From Ochrobactrum chromiisoli (GTDB lineage: Bacteria > Pseudomonadota > Alphaproteobacteria > Rhizobiales > Rhizobiaceae), in NCBI RefSeq assembly GCF_026241335.1, contig NZ_JAPHAV010000005.1:174824-238823 (forward strand): a stretch of 64,000 nt of DNA, written 5' to 3'. The position numbers and the translations under genes are program-made. Below the pieces are notes generated by a model. The model did not search any database. It worked only from the letters and a program-made list of their open reading frames with translations, and was not told the DNA's origin. Every line of letters begins with the position of its first letter. The first letter of the stretch is position 1. Of this stretch, positions 17,801 to 27,551 are shown piece by piece.

Positions 17801-18817
17801 TTATTTCGCTTCCGCGATGACCTTCTGCGCGTCTTCAAGCGAATATTCGACATTCGCAACGCCACCCTTTTGGGTGTTGGCAAGCTCCTTATCGAGAGTT
17901 TCCTGGCTGACGCTCAGGAACGGAACAACGAGGTCTTTCTTGACTTCCTTGCCGTCAAGAATCTGCTGTGCAACCCAGAAAGCAAGCGTTGAAACGCCCG
18001 GCGCAATCGAAACCGACATGGTTTCATAGCCGTTTGCGTCTTTCTGCTGCTTCCACCACTGCAGTTCGTCTTCGCGGTTGCCCATGATGATGATCGGCGT
18101 TTCGCGCTTTGCCGCGGCAAAGGCTTGTGCTGCGCCATAGCCGTCACCGCCCTGCGTGACCACGGCGTCGATCTTTGGCAGGCTTGGCAGAACGCCTGCG
18201 ACCGCACGCTGCGCAACATCAGCCGCCCAGTCGCCATGGACCGAACCGACAATCTTGAAATTCGGATGCTTCTTCACACCTTCCTGAATGCCGGCATGCA
18301 GCTCATCATCAACGGAGACGCCAGCAAGGCCACGAATTTCAAGCAGATTGCCACCTTCCGGCAGGCGTTTTGCCAGATAGTCGACCTGGCCTTCGCCCAT
18401 CTTCTTGAAATCGACCGCGATGCGCCATGCACAAGGCTCCGTCACGATACCATCGAACGAAACGACGGTGATGCCAGCGTCGCAGGCTTCCTTGACAGCA
18501 CCATTCAGAGCGGTTGGCGACGCGGCGTTGATAACGATCGCATCATAGCCTTGCAGGATCATGTTTTGAATCTGCGCGGCCTGTTCCGTCGCTTGATTTT
18601 CAGCGGTGGTGAAAGCATCGGCTGCCGAAACTGTGCCAGCGCTGACGGCTTCCTTCGTCACCTTGTCCCAGCTCTGTAGCATCGCCTGACGCCATGAGTT
18701 GCCAGCATAATTGTTGGAGAAAGCGATCTTTTTCGATGATGTGTCAGCGAATGCGCTACCGCTCGTCATCAATAGGGCGAGTGCGGCGGATGCCAAAAGG
18801 GTTTTCCCAAGCTTCAT
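17801..18817 (-). CDS. Sugar ABC transporter periplasmic binding protein (RbsB-like)
   Basis: This 338-residue protein starts at ATG 18817, which follows a strong GGGAGG site; the longer frame to 19108 lacks this. A Sec signal peptide (MKLGKTLLASAALALLM...) with an AFA-like cleavage site is followed by the periplasmic binding protein type I fold of pentose/hexose binders (KKIAFSNNYAGNSWRQ; AAQIQNMILQGYDAIVINA). It is the first gene of the operon and divergent from the histidine kinase gene, so it probably sits next to the regulated promoter. Confidence 0.92.
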   Translation of the reverse strand: MKLGKTLLASAALALLMTSGSAFADTSSKKIAFSNNYAGNSWRQAMLQSWDKVTKEAVSAGTVSAADAFTTAENQATEQAAQIQNMILQGYDAIVINAASPTALNGAVKEACDAGITVVSFDGIVTEPCAWRIAVDFKKMGEGQVDYLAKRLPEGGNLLEIRGLAGVSVDDELHAGIQEGVKKHPNFKIVGSVHGDWAADVAQRAVAGVLPSLPKIDAVVTQGGDGYGAAQAFAAAKRETPIIIMGNREDELQWWKQQKDANGYETMSVSIAPGVSTLAFWVAQQILDGKEVKKDLVVPFLSVSQETLDKELANTQKGGVANVEYSLEDAQKVIAEAK

Positions 18818-19131
18818 TTCATTCCTCCCAGTTGCAAATATACGCTCCGCAACGCTTATGAGCGCTTCGGATCGTTCGAATTTGAATGTGGTGCGAAACC
18901 TCCCGCACCGCCGCTCCTCAACGACACCAACTCTCCCGTGACATTTCCTATTGTCTTGCGGGCAATTTTCTGGTGAAGCGAGGATGAAATAAATGCGCTG
19001 CGCTGTGAAGGCTGATCGAAGCAACCATGCTGCGGGTTCGCGCAGCAAAATTGCGGGAACCCGCAAGACGTGCCGGTAGAAAAGCGGCGTATTATACGTA
19101 CAAAGCAACCTGTCTTTGGGAGGAGAGTCGC
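18818..19131. promoter_or_regulatory. Divergent control region, with 9-bp inverted repeat at 19031-19065
   Basis: These 314 bases separate the sugar-importer operon from the two-component genes. TGCGGGTTC (19031-19039) pairs exactly with GAACCCGCA (19057-19065). The repeat lies about 65 bases before the kinase start and could be a regulator operator or a leader hairpin. Its placement between a regulator pair and an importer fits control of one by the other, but binding is inference. Confidence 0.45.
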
Positions 19132-20364
19132 TTGCTGGAACTCGCGCCTGCGCGCCTGCTGGACCGCTACCTGAATATTTCCAGATTGTTAGCGGGGCAA
19201 CTCGATTTCGATTCCATCATTCAGGCCGTTGCCACCGAGATCAATCATATCCTGCCCTACGATCATCTTGATGTCTGCATCAAGATGATCGACGGCAAGT
19301 TTCACATCGCTTATGAGAGTGGTATTGCGACAGCCTGGAGCCGCAATCCGCCCGCTCTTCTTTCCGGAAGCCCTATTCGCACCGTCTTGTCCGGTGAGGT
19401 CGAATATCTGTTGACGGATGATGCCCGCACTGATCCGCGCTTTCATTTCGAAGGCGCGTTTTCAACACCGATCTTTGAGCATGATCTCAAAGCACGCCTG
19501 CATGTTCCTCTCAAAGCACAGGGCGATATTATCGGTGCACTGAGCTGTTCAAGTTTGCAAACGGGCAGTTATGCGATGCGTGACGTGGAAAATGCACAAT
19601 CAATTGCAGATCTTCTGACGCCATATTTTTTTGCAATCCGTGCCGCCGAACAGGCCAAACGCTCGGCGATTGTCGAGACGGAAGCGCGGGCGCGTGAAGA
19701 GGGCTTGCGGTTTGGCGCACTCAAGCTCACAGAGGCGCTGGAGGCCGAGCGTCATCGGATCGGCATGGATTTGCATGATCAGACACTGGCCGATCTGACG
19801 CGCCTTGCCCGCCATGTTGAGCGGCTGACGCATGCACCAGACCTTTCCGGCGAGCAGCTTGAACCGCTGTTTCGTGGCTTGCAGCATTGTATGCAGGATT
19901 TGCGACAAATTATCGAAGAAGCAAAACCCTCGGTGCTCCAGCTTTTCGGCTTTGCGCAGGCAACGGAAAATCATCTTGACCGCTCAATTCGCGAAAGCGG
20001 CGCTGCAATCGAATGGGTTCTGGACGACCAGAGCGATGGCATGACCGACAGGCTTGAGGAGACAGTCGCGACTTCGCTTTTCCGCATCGTGCAGGAAGCC
20101 ATCAACAATGCGATCCGGCATGCTCTTGCCGGTGAAATCCGTGTTCGCTTTCGCGATAAGGGCGGTCGGCTTCTTGTTGAAGTCATGGATGACGGCATTG
20201 GTATGGATCGTCAGACGCAGCGCACTGGCCATGGTATCGATAATATGCGCACGCGGGCGCGACTGATTTCAGCAAGTTTTACGATCAGGAAGAATATCGA
20301 AGGCAGCGGCACATGCGTGACGATTCATCTGCCGCTGGAAATGGATGATACAAATGGAGAATAA
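19132..20364 (+). CDS. Cytosolic GAF-domain sensor histidine kinase (NarX/DegS type)
   Basis: I place the start at TTG 19132 because GGGAGGAG lies just upstream; this gives 410 residues. An upstream in-frame ATG (19027) would add 35 basic residues across the inverted repeat. The N-terminal 165 residues look like a GAF sensor domain. The HisKA_3 box is ERHRIGMDLHDQTLADL, with the phospho-acceptor His at about 215. The ATPase part has the RIVQEAINNAIRHA N-box, DDGIGMD and GHGIDNMRTRARL. No membrane helix is seen, so it senses something inside the cell. The partner regulator gene starts one base after its stop. Confidence 0.88.
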   Translation: MLELAPARLLDRYLNISRLLAGQLDFDSIIQAVATEINHILPYDHLDVCIKMIDGKFHIAYESGIATAWSRNPPALLSGSPIRTVLSGEVEYLLTDDARTDPRFHFEGAFSTPIFEHDLKARLHVPLKAQGDIIGALSCSSLQTGSYAMRDVENAQSIADLLTPYFFAIRAAEQAKRSAIVETEARAREEGLRFGALKLTEALEAERHRIGMDLHDQTLADLTRLARHVERLTHAPDLSGEQLEPLFRGLQHCMQDLRQIIEEAKPSVLQLFGFAQATENHLDRSIRESGAAIEWVLDDQSDGMTDRLEETVATSLFRIVQEAINNAIRHALAGEIRVRFRDKGGRLLVEVMDDGIGMDRQTQRTGHGIDNMRTRARLISASFTIRKNIEGSGTCVTIHLPLEMDDTNGE

Positions 20365-20365
20365 G

Positions 20366-21079
20366 ATGCAGGTTCTGATCGTGGAGGATGATCCGCTGCA
20401 TCGCACCTATCTGGGTGAGGCGATCCGCGCAGCATTACCCGAATGTAGTGATGTGCTGGAAGCGGATAACGGTTCAACCGGCGAAAAGCTCGCACGGATG
20501 CATCGTTCGGCCCATATCGTGATGGATTTACAAATGAGCGGGCGCAATGGCATTGAAGCCGCGCGCACCATCTGGAAGGAAAACCCGGAAACCCGCATCT
20601 TGTTCTGGTCGAATTACGCCGATGAAGCCTATGTGCGCGGTGTCTCGCGCATCGTGCCGGAAGGGGCGGCCTATGGCTATGTGCTGAAATCAGCGTCCGA
20701 CGATAAGTTGCGCTTGGCGCTGCGCAGTATTTTCGTTGAAGCGCAATGTGTGATCGACCGTGAAGTGCGTGGTTTGCAACAAAAAAGCCTCGGCCACACC
20801 AGCGGGTTCAGTGAAAGCGAATATGAAATTCTGATCGACATCGCGCTTGGTCTGACCGACCGCGTTATTGCGCGCCGACGGAACCTGTCGCTCAGAAGCG
20901 TGCAGAATAGATTACAGCAACTCTACGAAAAACTGGGCGTGTATCAGGAAAAGGGCGAGCCGGAGGAGGGGCGTTTTAACCTGCGTTCGCGTGCGGTAAC
21001 AGTCGCTCTGCTTCGGAAGCTTTTGAATTACAGCGCATTGGAGCGCGCCGAAATTGAACTGAGGGATTGGATTGGCTGA
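20366..21079 (+). CDS. LuxR/NarL-type response regulator
   Basis: From ATG 20366, with GGAG six bases upstream inside the kinase stop region, this is a 237-residue regulator. The receiver has the acidic pair in VEDDP (8-9), the likely phospho-Asp54 (IVMDLQMSGRNG) and the conserved Lys108 (YVLKSAS). The output region around 150-190 resembles a LuxR helix-turn-helix (FSESEYEILIDIALGL, then LSLRSVQNRLQQLYEKLGV), but the usual LTxRE start is altered. It is co-transcribed with the kinase and divergent from the sugar importer, its most likely target. Confidence 0.87.
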   Translation: MQVLIVEDDPLHRTYLGEAIRAALPECSDVLEADNGSTGEKLARMHRSAHIVMDLQMSGRNGIEAARTIWKENPETRILFWSNYADEAYVRGVSRIVPEGAAYGYVLKSASDDKLRLALRSIFVEAQCVIDREVRGLQQKSLGHTSGFSESEYEILIDIALGLTDRVIARRRNLSLRSVQNRLQQLYEKLGVYQEKGEPEEGRFNLRSRAVTVALLRKLLNYSALERAEIELRDWIG

Positions 21080-21142
21080 CAATGCGGCTAACGTTTGCCG
21101 GAAGATATTGCAAACAAACAGGGTCTCGCAACTGCGTGGTTG

Positions 21143-21235
21143 GGTGAGAGGGTAGCCCCAATCATGCATGGCGACATCAAGAACGTGGCTGAGTATGGCA
21201 AGCTCACGGACGGCGGTGGCAGGCTTTACAGTTTT
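21143..21235 (-). pseudogene. Fragment of a tyrosine-recombinase (phage-type integrase) gene
   Basis: In the gap between the response regulator and the amidase, the minus strand encodes a stretch (TVKPATAVRELAILSH, then VLDVAMHDWGYPL) with the pattern of the core-binding domain of phage-type integrases (P-T-x-x-REL-x-x-LSH-x-x-x-x-A-x-x-x-WG). It is only about 31 codons. The frame continues into unrelated sequence on both sides and no catalytic domain is present. It is a remnant on the same strand as the amidase and tRNA-Ser, and points to a past integration event. Confidence 0.6.
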
Positions 21236-21291
21236 CAGACGCAGTCCCTGAATGATGCGATGTCCTATTGTGACGGCCTGGCCAGCGTCCG

Positions 21292-22497
21292 CTAGCCGAC
21301 CATTCCTCGCACCGCGCTCAACAGGAACTCGTCCTGATAGTGACCTGCGACGAAGGACAGGCCAACAGGACAATCATCTACCATCATCAGCGGGGTAGAG
21401 ACCTCCGGCAAGCGTGCTACGCCGGAAAATGCGGTGATGGTCATCGTCGGATCATAGAAGTCCATCACCGCTTCAAGCGTGTTCAGGGACCCTTTCCGAG
21501 GGGCAATCTTCGGCGTCGTAGGGAAACAGATCATCGTTTCCGGGGTGAAGAAGGTGTTGATTTTCCTAAAGAGGCTTTCGCACCTCGCCATGTTGTCAAG
21601 CGCAGCGATGCGGTCAAACTTCTGGACATTTCCGTAAGCCATCGAGAAAGTGAAGCCGAGTTCGGGCTTGCAGGCTTCGATCCAATTGCCGACCGTGCTC
21701 TGGAATTCGGCAGTTTGCAGGTCGCGCAGTCCGTTCAGATTGCACACCTTCAGTTCCCACGGCTCTCCGACGATCTCGGAAAATCTTATCCGTTCGACAG
21801 CAAGGTCGGTGTTCTCTGCTATTCGATCCAATACGATGCTGACTTGATCTCGCACGGAGGAATCTGAGATTTCCAACGCATCTTGTAAGACGAAGATGCG
21901 CCTCGGCAATGGCATCGGTGAGGCCGTACCGTTGAGCAAGACGCGCATCGTGGCATCGAGCACGTCTAATCGGTTCGCCAGCACGCCTACAGTGCTGACG
22001 CTTGGCTGAAACGGCAAAACGCCGGCCTCGGAAATCCGATGAAGGGATGGGCGCATCCCCCACAGGCCGCAAAGGCTTGCCGGAACACGGATCGAACCTC
22101 CTGCGTCGGTGCAAAGCGAAAAATCCGCAAAACCATTGGCGACGGAGGCCGCTGAACCGCTGGACGAGCCGCCGGGAACACGATCTGGTGCTTTCGCGTT
22201 GCGGGGGGTGCCAAAATAGAAGCTCTCTCCGTCAAGGCTATACGTGAACTCGTCCGCAATGACCTTGCCGACACACCGTGCGCCCGTGGCGAGCAGTTGA
22301 TCGACACAAAGGGCGTTGTGAACAGGTACCGGATGCGCGTCCCGCCAAGCTGGGCTTCCGTAGGAAGTCTTATATCCCGCGAGGTCAATGTTATCTTTCA
22401 CGGTAAAGCGAAGCCCATCCAGTGAGCCTTTACGCACGGGGGCGAGATCAAGCTGTTCGACCAGTCCTCCGGACAGGTCTATTGGGGAGTTAAGCAT
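21292..22497 (-). CDS. Amidase signature family hydrolase
   Basis: This 401-residue enzyme has the Ser-cisSer-Lys triad of the amidase family: Lys34 in RFTVKDNID, the PGGSSSGSAA loop (111-115) and the nucleophile Ser135 in TDAGGSIRVPAS. It is short for the family (450-500 residues is common) and closest in feel to the compact plant AMI1-like or indole-acetamide hydrolase branch. The substrate is unknown. It lies between an integrase fragment and tRNA-Ser, on the same strand as both, which suggests that it came in with a mobile element. Confidence 0.85.
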   Translation of the reverse strand: MLNSPIDLSGGLVEQLDLAPVRKGSLDGLRFTVKDNIDLAGYKTSYGSPAWRDAHPVPVHNALCVDQLLATGARCVGKVIADEFTYSLDGESFYFGTPRNAKAPDRVPGGSSSGSAASVANGFADFSLCTDAGGSIRVPASLCGLWGMRPSLHRISEAGVLPFQPSVSTVGVLANRLDVLDATMRVLLNGTASPMPLPRRIFVLQDALEISDSSVRDQVSIVLDRIAENTDLAVERIRFSEIVGEPWELKVCNLNGLRDLQTAEFQSTVGNWIEACKPELGFTFSMAYGNVQKFDRIAALDNMARCESLFRKINTFFTPETMICFPTTPKIAPRKGSLNTLEAVMDFYDPTMTITAFSGVARLPEVSTPLMMVDDCPVGLSFVAGHYQDEFLLSAVRGMVG

Positions 22498-22679
22498 TCG
22501 GTCTTCTTCCTAGCACGAATCTGAGCGACATTTAACGTAGTTCTACACCACGAGGTCGAGGCGACCACGCTCACTGCCGCAAGCGTGGCTCATTATCAGA
22601 AGGGCGACAATGAGTGATGCAGTCAATGCAACTTAGAGATGATACTCTCATATTCAACTAATTGATTTACTAGATAAAA

Positions 22680-22769
<90 letters not shown>

Positions 22770-22908
22770 GCATGGTGCACCACGATAAAGCGATCTCTAA
22801 AACCGCGCCGTTGGTAAGCATCTAAAGCGAATGCTAAGTGTGTAGCGGCTCAATAACGAGCCAAATGCAATTAGACAAGACCTAATTTGCATTCTGTTGT
22901 GAAAAATC

Positions 22909-22937
22909 TTGACTTTCCTGCAGCTTCCAACCTATAA
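22909..22937 (+). promoter_or_regulatory. Sigma-70-type promoter for rplU-rpmA
   Basis: TTGACT (22909-22914), a 17-base spacer and CTATAA (22932-22937) form a near-consensus promoter about 180 bases before rplU. Confidence 0.75.
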
Positions 22938-22948
22938 GCACCTGACCT

Positions 22949-22980
22949 TAGGCGTGGGGTAATCCGCGCCTATTGTTTTG
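22949..22980 (+). promoter_or_regulatory. Leader hairpin upstream of rplU
   Basis: TAGGCG (22949-22954) pairs with CGCCTA (22967-22972) and is followed by TTGTTTTG, just after the expected transcription start. The layout is like a short attenuator in the 5' leader. The remaining leader to 23120 contains no gene I trust. Confidence 0.4.
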
Positions 22981-23120
22981 ATTGCGAAATTTCGGGTTTC
23001 CGGAGTCGTTATCAAGGGCACAATGCCCACTCACCAACCGACTGATAAAAAGACGGCCCATCACTTCGGCGCAAATGTCGTGGAAATGAGAGCCGGACCG
23101 AACAACCGAAAGGACAACAA

Positions 23121-23549
23121 ATGTTCGCAGTCATTAAGACCGGTGGCAAGCAGTATCGCGTTGCCGCAAATGACGTTATCAAGATTGAAAAAGTTGCTGG
23201 CGAAGCTGGCGACATCGTAGAATTCGCAGAAGTTTTGATGGTCGGTTCGACCGTTGGTGCGCCAGTTGTTGCAGGCGCTCTGGTAACGGCCGAAGTCGTT
23301 GAACAGGGCCGTGCACGCAAGGTTATCGCGTTCAAGAAGCGTCGCCGTCAGAATTCGAAGCGCACCCGCGGTCATCGTCAGGAACAGACGACGATCCGTA
23401 TCTCGGAGATCCTTACCGACGGTGCAAAGCCATCGAAGAAGGCCGCTGAGAAGAAGGCTCCTAAGGCAGATGCCGCTGAAGGCGAAGCCGCAAAGCCAAA
23501 GAAGGCAGCGCCTAAGAAGGCTGCAGCCAAGGCCGAGTCGGCTGAGTAA
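23121..23549 (+). CDS. rplU: 50S ribosomal protein L21
   Basis: This 142-residue ribosomal protein begins with the typical [15 protein letters not shown]. The L21 core ends near residue 102 with [11 protein letters not shown] tail of about 40 residues rich in Ala, Lys and Glu follows, which is an extension beyond the E. coli length seen in many rhizobial L21 proteins. It is co-transcribed with rpmA (26-base gap) from the promoter at 22909. Confidence 0.98.
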   Translation: MFAVIKTGGKQYRVAANDVIKIEKVAGEAGDIVEFAEVLMVGSTVGAPVVAGALVTAEVVEQGRARKVIAFKKRRRQNSKRTRGHRQEQTTIRISEILTDGAKPSKKAAEKKAPKADAAEGEAAKPKKAAPKKAAAKAESAE

Positions 23550-23575
23550 GTAGAAGAGATTAAAGGAGAAATCCA

Positions 23576-23845
23576 ATGGCACACAAAAAAGCTGGTGGTT
23601 CGTCGCGTAACGGTCGCGATTCAGAGTCGAAGCGCCTTGGCGTGAAGAAGTTCGGCGGCGAAGCTGTCGTTTCTGGCAACATCATCGTGCGCCAGCGCGG
23701 CACGAAGTGGCATCCTGGCGCCAATGTTGGCCTCGGTAAAGACCACACTATTTTTGCTACCACCAATGGTTCCGTTGCTTTCCGCACGAAAGCCAACGGC
23801 CGCACCTACGTATCGGTTAACCCGATCGCAGAAGCAGCAGAGTAA
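23576..23845 (+). CDS. rpmA: 50S ribosomal protein L27
   Basis: These 89 residues start [20 protein letters not shown], the standard L27 N-terminus that reaches the peptidyl-transferase centre, with no cleavable leader. The [15 protein letters not shown] core is present ([19 protein letters not shown]). It follows rplU with an AAAGGAG ribosome site and is followed by an intrinsic terminator. Confidence 0.98.
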   Translation: MAHKKAGGSSRNGRDSESKRLGVKKFGGEAVVSGNIIVRQRGTKWHPGANVGLGKDHTIFATTNGSVAFRTKANGRTYVSVNPIAEAAE

Positions 23846-23911
23846 GCCGGGCACTCATAAATACCGGCGTCCCATTGGACCCGGTATATATGGCGACCAG
23901 CCAAAAGATCG

Positions 23912-23943
23912 AAGGGAAGATGGGACCACCATCTTCCCTTTTT
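23912..23943 (+). terminator. Intrinsic terminator after rpmA
   Basis: A 12-bp stem (AAGGGAAGATGG with CCATCTTCCCTT) with a 5-base loop runs into TTTTT. It ends only about 20 bases before the start of the next gene. Confidence 0.85.
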
Positions 23944-23962
23944 GCATCTGGAGGACAGACAA

Positions 23963-24595
23963 ATGGTCGTCGACGTTTTAGAAGAAGAATATTACGAGAG
24001 CTGTAGCGAGCGGGAGGCCAGTTATGCTGATCTCTCGCCCGGTTTAGATTGCCCCGTCCTCGTCACGGACAGGCTGGTTCTCCGCCCGCCACATACCGAA
24101 GACGTGGATGCAATTTCCTATCTTGCCAATAACGCCCGCGTCTCTGCTATGCTCGCCCGTATGCCTCATCCATACAGCCGCGAAAATGCCATCGATTTTG
24201 TAGAGCGCGTCCGAAAAGGCGAGATGGGCAATTGCATTTACGCGATTACCCAAGCTGAAACCGGAATCTTTATGGGGTGTTGTGGCATCCATCCGCATAG
24301 CCATGGCGAAGGTCTGGAGATTGGCTATTGGCTGGGCGAGCCTTATTGGGGGCATGGTTTTGCCACGGAAGCTGCCCACGCATTGATCGATCTTGCCTTT
24401 CGGGCCACGCCAATTGAGCGTCTGCATGTCTCATGCCACGCAAGCAATGTCGGTTCGCGTCGCGTGATTCATAAGTGTGGCTTTCAGTTCAGCAGCATGG
24501 GCATGGCGGATTCGCTCGCTTCGGGAAATGTCCCTGTCGAGCGCTATGTTCTTGATCGGCGGACCTGGATCGGCCTGAGAAGCTGGCAGGTATAA
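23963..24595 (+). CDS. GNAT acetyltransferase (RimJ/RimL type)
   Basis: From ATG 23963, with TGGAGGA just upstream, this is a 210-residue protein. After about 30 variable residues, the Acetyltransf_3 fold begins (LVTDRLVLRPPHTEDVDAI), with GLEIGYWLGEPYWGHGFATEA as the acetyl-CoA motif and NVGSRRVIHKCGF near the end. This branch acetylates protein N-termini or small amines; the target is unknown. It lies between rpmA and obgE together with a second GNAT gene, an arrangement common in rhizobial genomes. Confidence 0.9.
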   Translation: MVVDVLEEEYYESCSEREASYADLSPGLDCPVLVTDRLVLRPPHTEDVDAISYLANNARVSAMLARMPHPYSRENAIDFVERVRKGEMGNCIYAITQAETGIFMGCCGIHPHSHGEGLEIGYWLGEPYWGHGFATEAAHALIDLAFRATPIERLHVSCHASNVGSRRVIHKCGFQFSSMGMADSLASGNVPVERYVLDRRTWIGLRSWQV

Positions 24596-24605
24596 TCAAA
24601 AGAGA

Positions 24606-24631
24606 CGGCCCTGCTGAAAAGAGCAGGGCCG
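24606..24631. other. Hairpin between the two acetyltransferase genes
   Basis: CGGCCCTGCT (24606-24615) pairs exactly with AGCAGGGCCG (24622-24631). No T tract follows, so it may attenuate or stabilise the message and is not a full terminator. Confidence 0.5.
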
Positions 24632-24650
24632 ATAAACATCGGGGAATATA

Positions 24651-25208
24651 ATGAACGATATTTATGCTGTAACCCGTGAAAGGGTTGTTGTTCGCGCACT
24701 GGATAAGGGAGACCTGCACCGGTTCCGCGCGATACGCCTGTCTGCATTGCAGCTGGCGCCGCAGGCTTTCGGGTCGACCTTTGAAGAAGAAAATGCCTAT
24801 TCCGACAGCGTGTTTGCGCGCCGGTTGGAGCAGGTGAACGGCAATGTCATTTTCGGTGCCTTTGATGGTGAAAACCTGATGGGTATCGCTGGTTTACATC
24901 GCCATGAACGTCGATCCGAGCGTCACCGTGGTACGCTGGTCAGCGTCTATGTCGCGCCGGAAGCGCGGGGCTTGCGACTTGGCAGAGCACTTGTTGGGCA
25001 GATTATCGAACACGCGGCCCGGCATGTTGTGATATTGGATGCGAAAGTCGTGGCGACCAATGAGCCTGCAAAGCGTATCTATTATGGCCTCGGTTTCAAA
25101 TCCTATGGTGTTGAGCCAAAGTCGCTTTATGTCAAAGGGCAATATCTGGATCAGGAATTGCTCTATATCGATTTCAGTGATTCCGCATGGAAACTGAATT
25201 TAGGCTGA
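24651..25208 (+). CDS. GNAT acetyltransferase
   Basis: This 185-residue single-domain acetyltransferase has the acetyl-CoA loop VYVAPEARGLRLGRALV (about 100-116) and the NEPAKRIYYGLGF motif near the C-terminus. It differs from the preceding GNAT, belonging to the small Acetyltransf_1 type. The substrate is unknown. It starts 55 bases after its neighbour and probably shares its message. Confidence 0.9.
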   Translation: MNDIYAVTRERVVVRALDKGDLHRFRAIRLSALQLAPQAFGSTFEEENAYSDSVFARRLEQVNGNVIFGAFDGENLMGIAGLHRHERRSERHRGTLVSVYVAPEARGLRLGRALVGQIIEHAARHVVILDAKVVATNEPAKRIYYGLGFKSYGVEPKSLYVKGQYLDQELLYIDFSDSAWKLNLG

Positions 25209-25338
25209 AAACCTTATGCTTCTGCTGTTTGCAGGGCACAGGTTTTGCTGTAATTGCAAATCGGATTGCGCGAGATTGTGCGCAGTCCCAAGGTTTAAGA
25301 CGCATCCAATCAAGTTTCTATTGCGTCGCAAGAGGTAG

Positions 25339-26367
<1,029 letters not shown>

Positions 26368-26398
26368 CAGTTGAAGATGCGGCGCAGGAACTGAAGAC

Positions 26399-27541
26399 AT
26401 GCTCAAACAACTCAAAAACTACCGCCGCATCGTTATCAAAATCGGTTCCGCCCTTCTGGTGGACCGCGCGACCGGGCTCAAGCAAAACTGGCTTGAGAGC
26501 CTGGGTCAGGACATTGCGGCGCTTCATCATGTGGGCGTCGAAGTTCTGGTGGTTTCGTCCGGTGCTATAGCACTTGGACGTACTGTTCTTGGTTTGCCGA
26601 AAAAATCGCTCAAGCTGGAAGAAAGTCAGGCCGCCGCCGCCGCTGGGCAAATTGCGCTCGCAAAAGCCTATGCCGATGTGCTTGGTGGCCATGACATCAA
26701 GTCGGGGCAGATTCTGGTGACGCTTTCGGATACAGAAGAGCGTCGCCGTTATCTCAATGCGCGCGCAACGATTGAAACGCTTCTGAAGCTTGGCGCTGTG
26801 CCAATCATCAATGAGAATGATACGGTTGCGACAACCGAAATTCGTTATGGCGATAATGATCGCCTTGCAGCCCGTGTTGCCACCATGATGGGGGCTGATC
26901 TTCTGATCCTGCTCTCGGATATTGATGGGCTTTATACGGCACCGCCGCATAAGGACCCGAATGCGCAGTTTCTTCCGCTCGTTACAACAATCACACCCCA
27001 GATTGAGGCGATGGCAGGTGCTGCTGCTTCCGAGCTTTCGCGCGGTGGCATGAAGACCAAGCTTGACGCCGGCAAGATTGCCAATGCGGCAGGCACCGCG
27101 ATGATTATCACCTCCGGTACACGGATGGGGCCGCTTTCGGCTATTGATCGTGGTGAGCGGGCGACATTGTTTGAGCCAGCGCGTGCGCCGGTGAATGCTT
27201 GGAAGACCTGGATTTCCGGCAATCTTGAGCCAGCTGGTCGTTTGAAAGTTGATGCTGGTGCAGCCAAAGCGCTGAAATCCGGCAAGTCGCTTTTGCCTGC
27301 CGGCGTGAGAGAGATTGAAGGCCAGTTTGAACGGGGCGATACGGTTGCGGTTTTCAATGAAGAAGGCCGGGAAATTGCGCGCGGCCTGATTGCTTATGAT
27401 GCGGAAGATGCGCGAAAAATTGCCGGGCACAAAAGCGATGAGATCAGTGCCATTCTTGGCTATGATGCACGCAGCGCGATGATCCATCGGAATGATCTGG
27501 TGGTACGGGGTATGACCACCACCGAGACTGAAGAAGCATAA
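26399..27541 (+). CDS. proB: Glutamate 5-kinase
   Basis: This 380-residue enzyme catalyses the first step of proline synthesis, phosphorylating glutamate. The amino-acid kinase domain (about 1-260) has [22 protein letters not shown] and [12 protein letters not shown]-terminal PUA domain follows (about 285-370, [20 protein letters not shown]). It lies 10 bases before proA, whose product uses the same unstable intermediate. Confidence 0.97.
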   Translation: MLKQLKNYRRIVIKIGSALLVDRATGLKQNWLESLGQDIAALHHVGVEVLVVSSGAIALGRTVLGLPKKSLKLEESQAAAAAGQIALAKAYADVLGGHDIKSGQILVTLSDTEERRRYLNARATIETLLKLGAVPIINENDTVATTEIRYGDNDRLAARVATMMGADLLILLSDIDGLYTAPPHKDPNAQFLPLVTTITPQIEAMAGAAASELSRGGMKTKLDAGKIANAAGTAMIITSGTRMGPLSAIDRGERATLFEPARAPVNAWKTWISGNLEPAGRLKVDAGAAKALKSGKSLLPAGVREIEGQFERGDTVAVFNEEGREIARGLIAYDAEDARKIAGHKSDEISAILGYDARSAMIHRNDLVVRGMTTTETEEA

Positions 27542-27551
27542 GGGGAAGAGG

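Noticed and set aside
21149..21156. GAGAGGGT match to the tRNA-Ser 3' end as an attachment-site repeat
   Set aside because: Only 8 bases and inside the integrase-like coding fragment; too short to support an att site.
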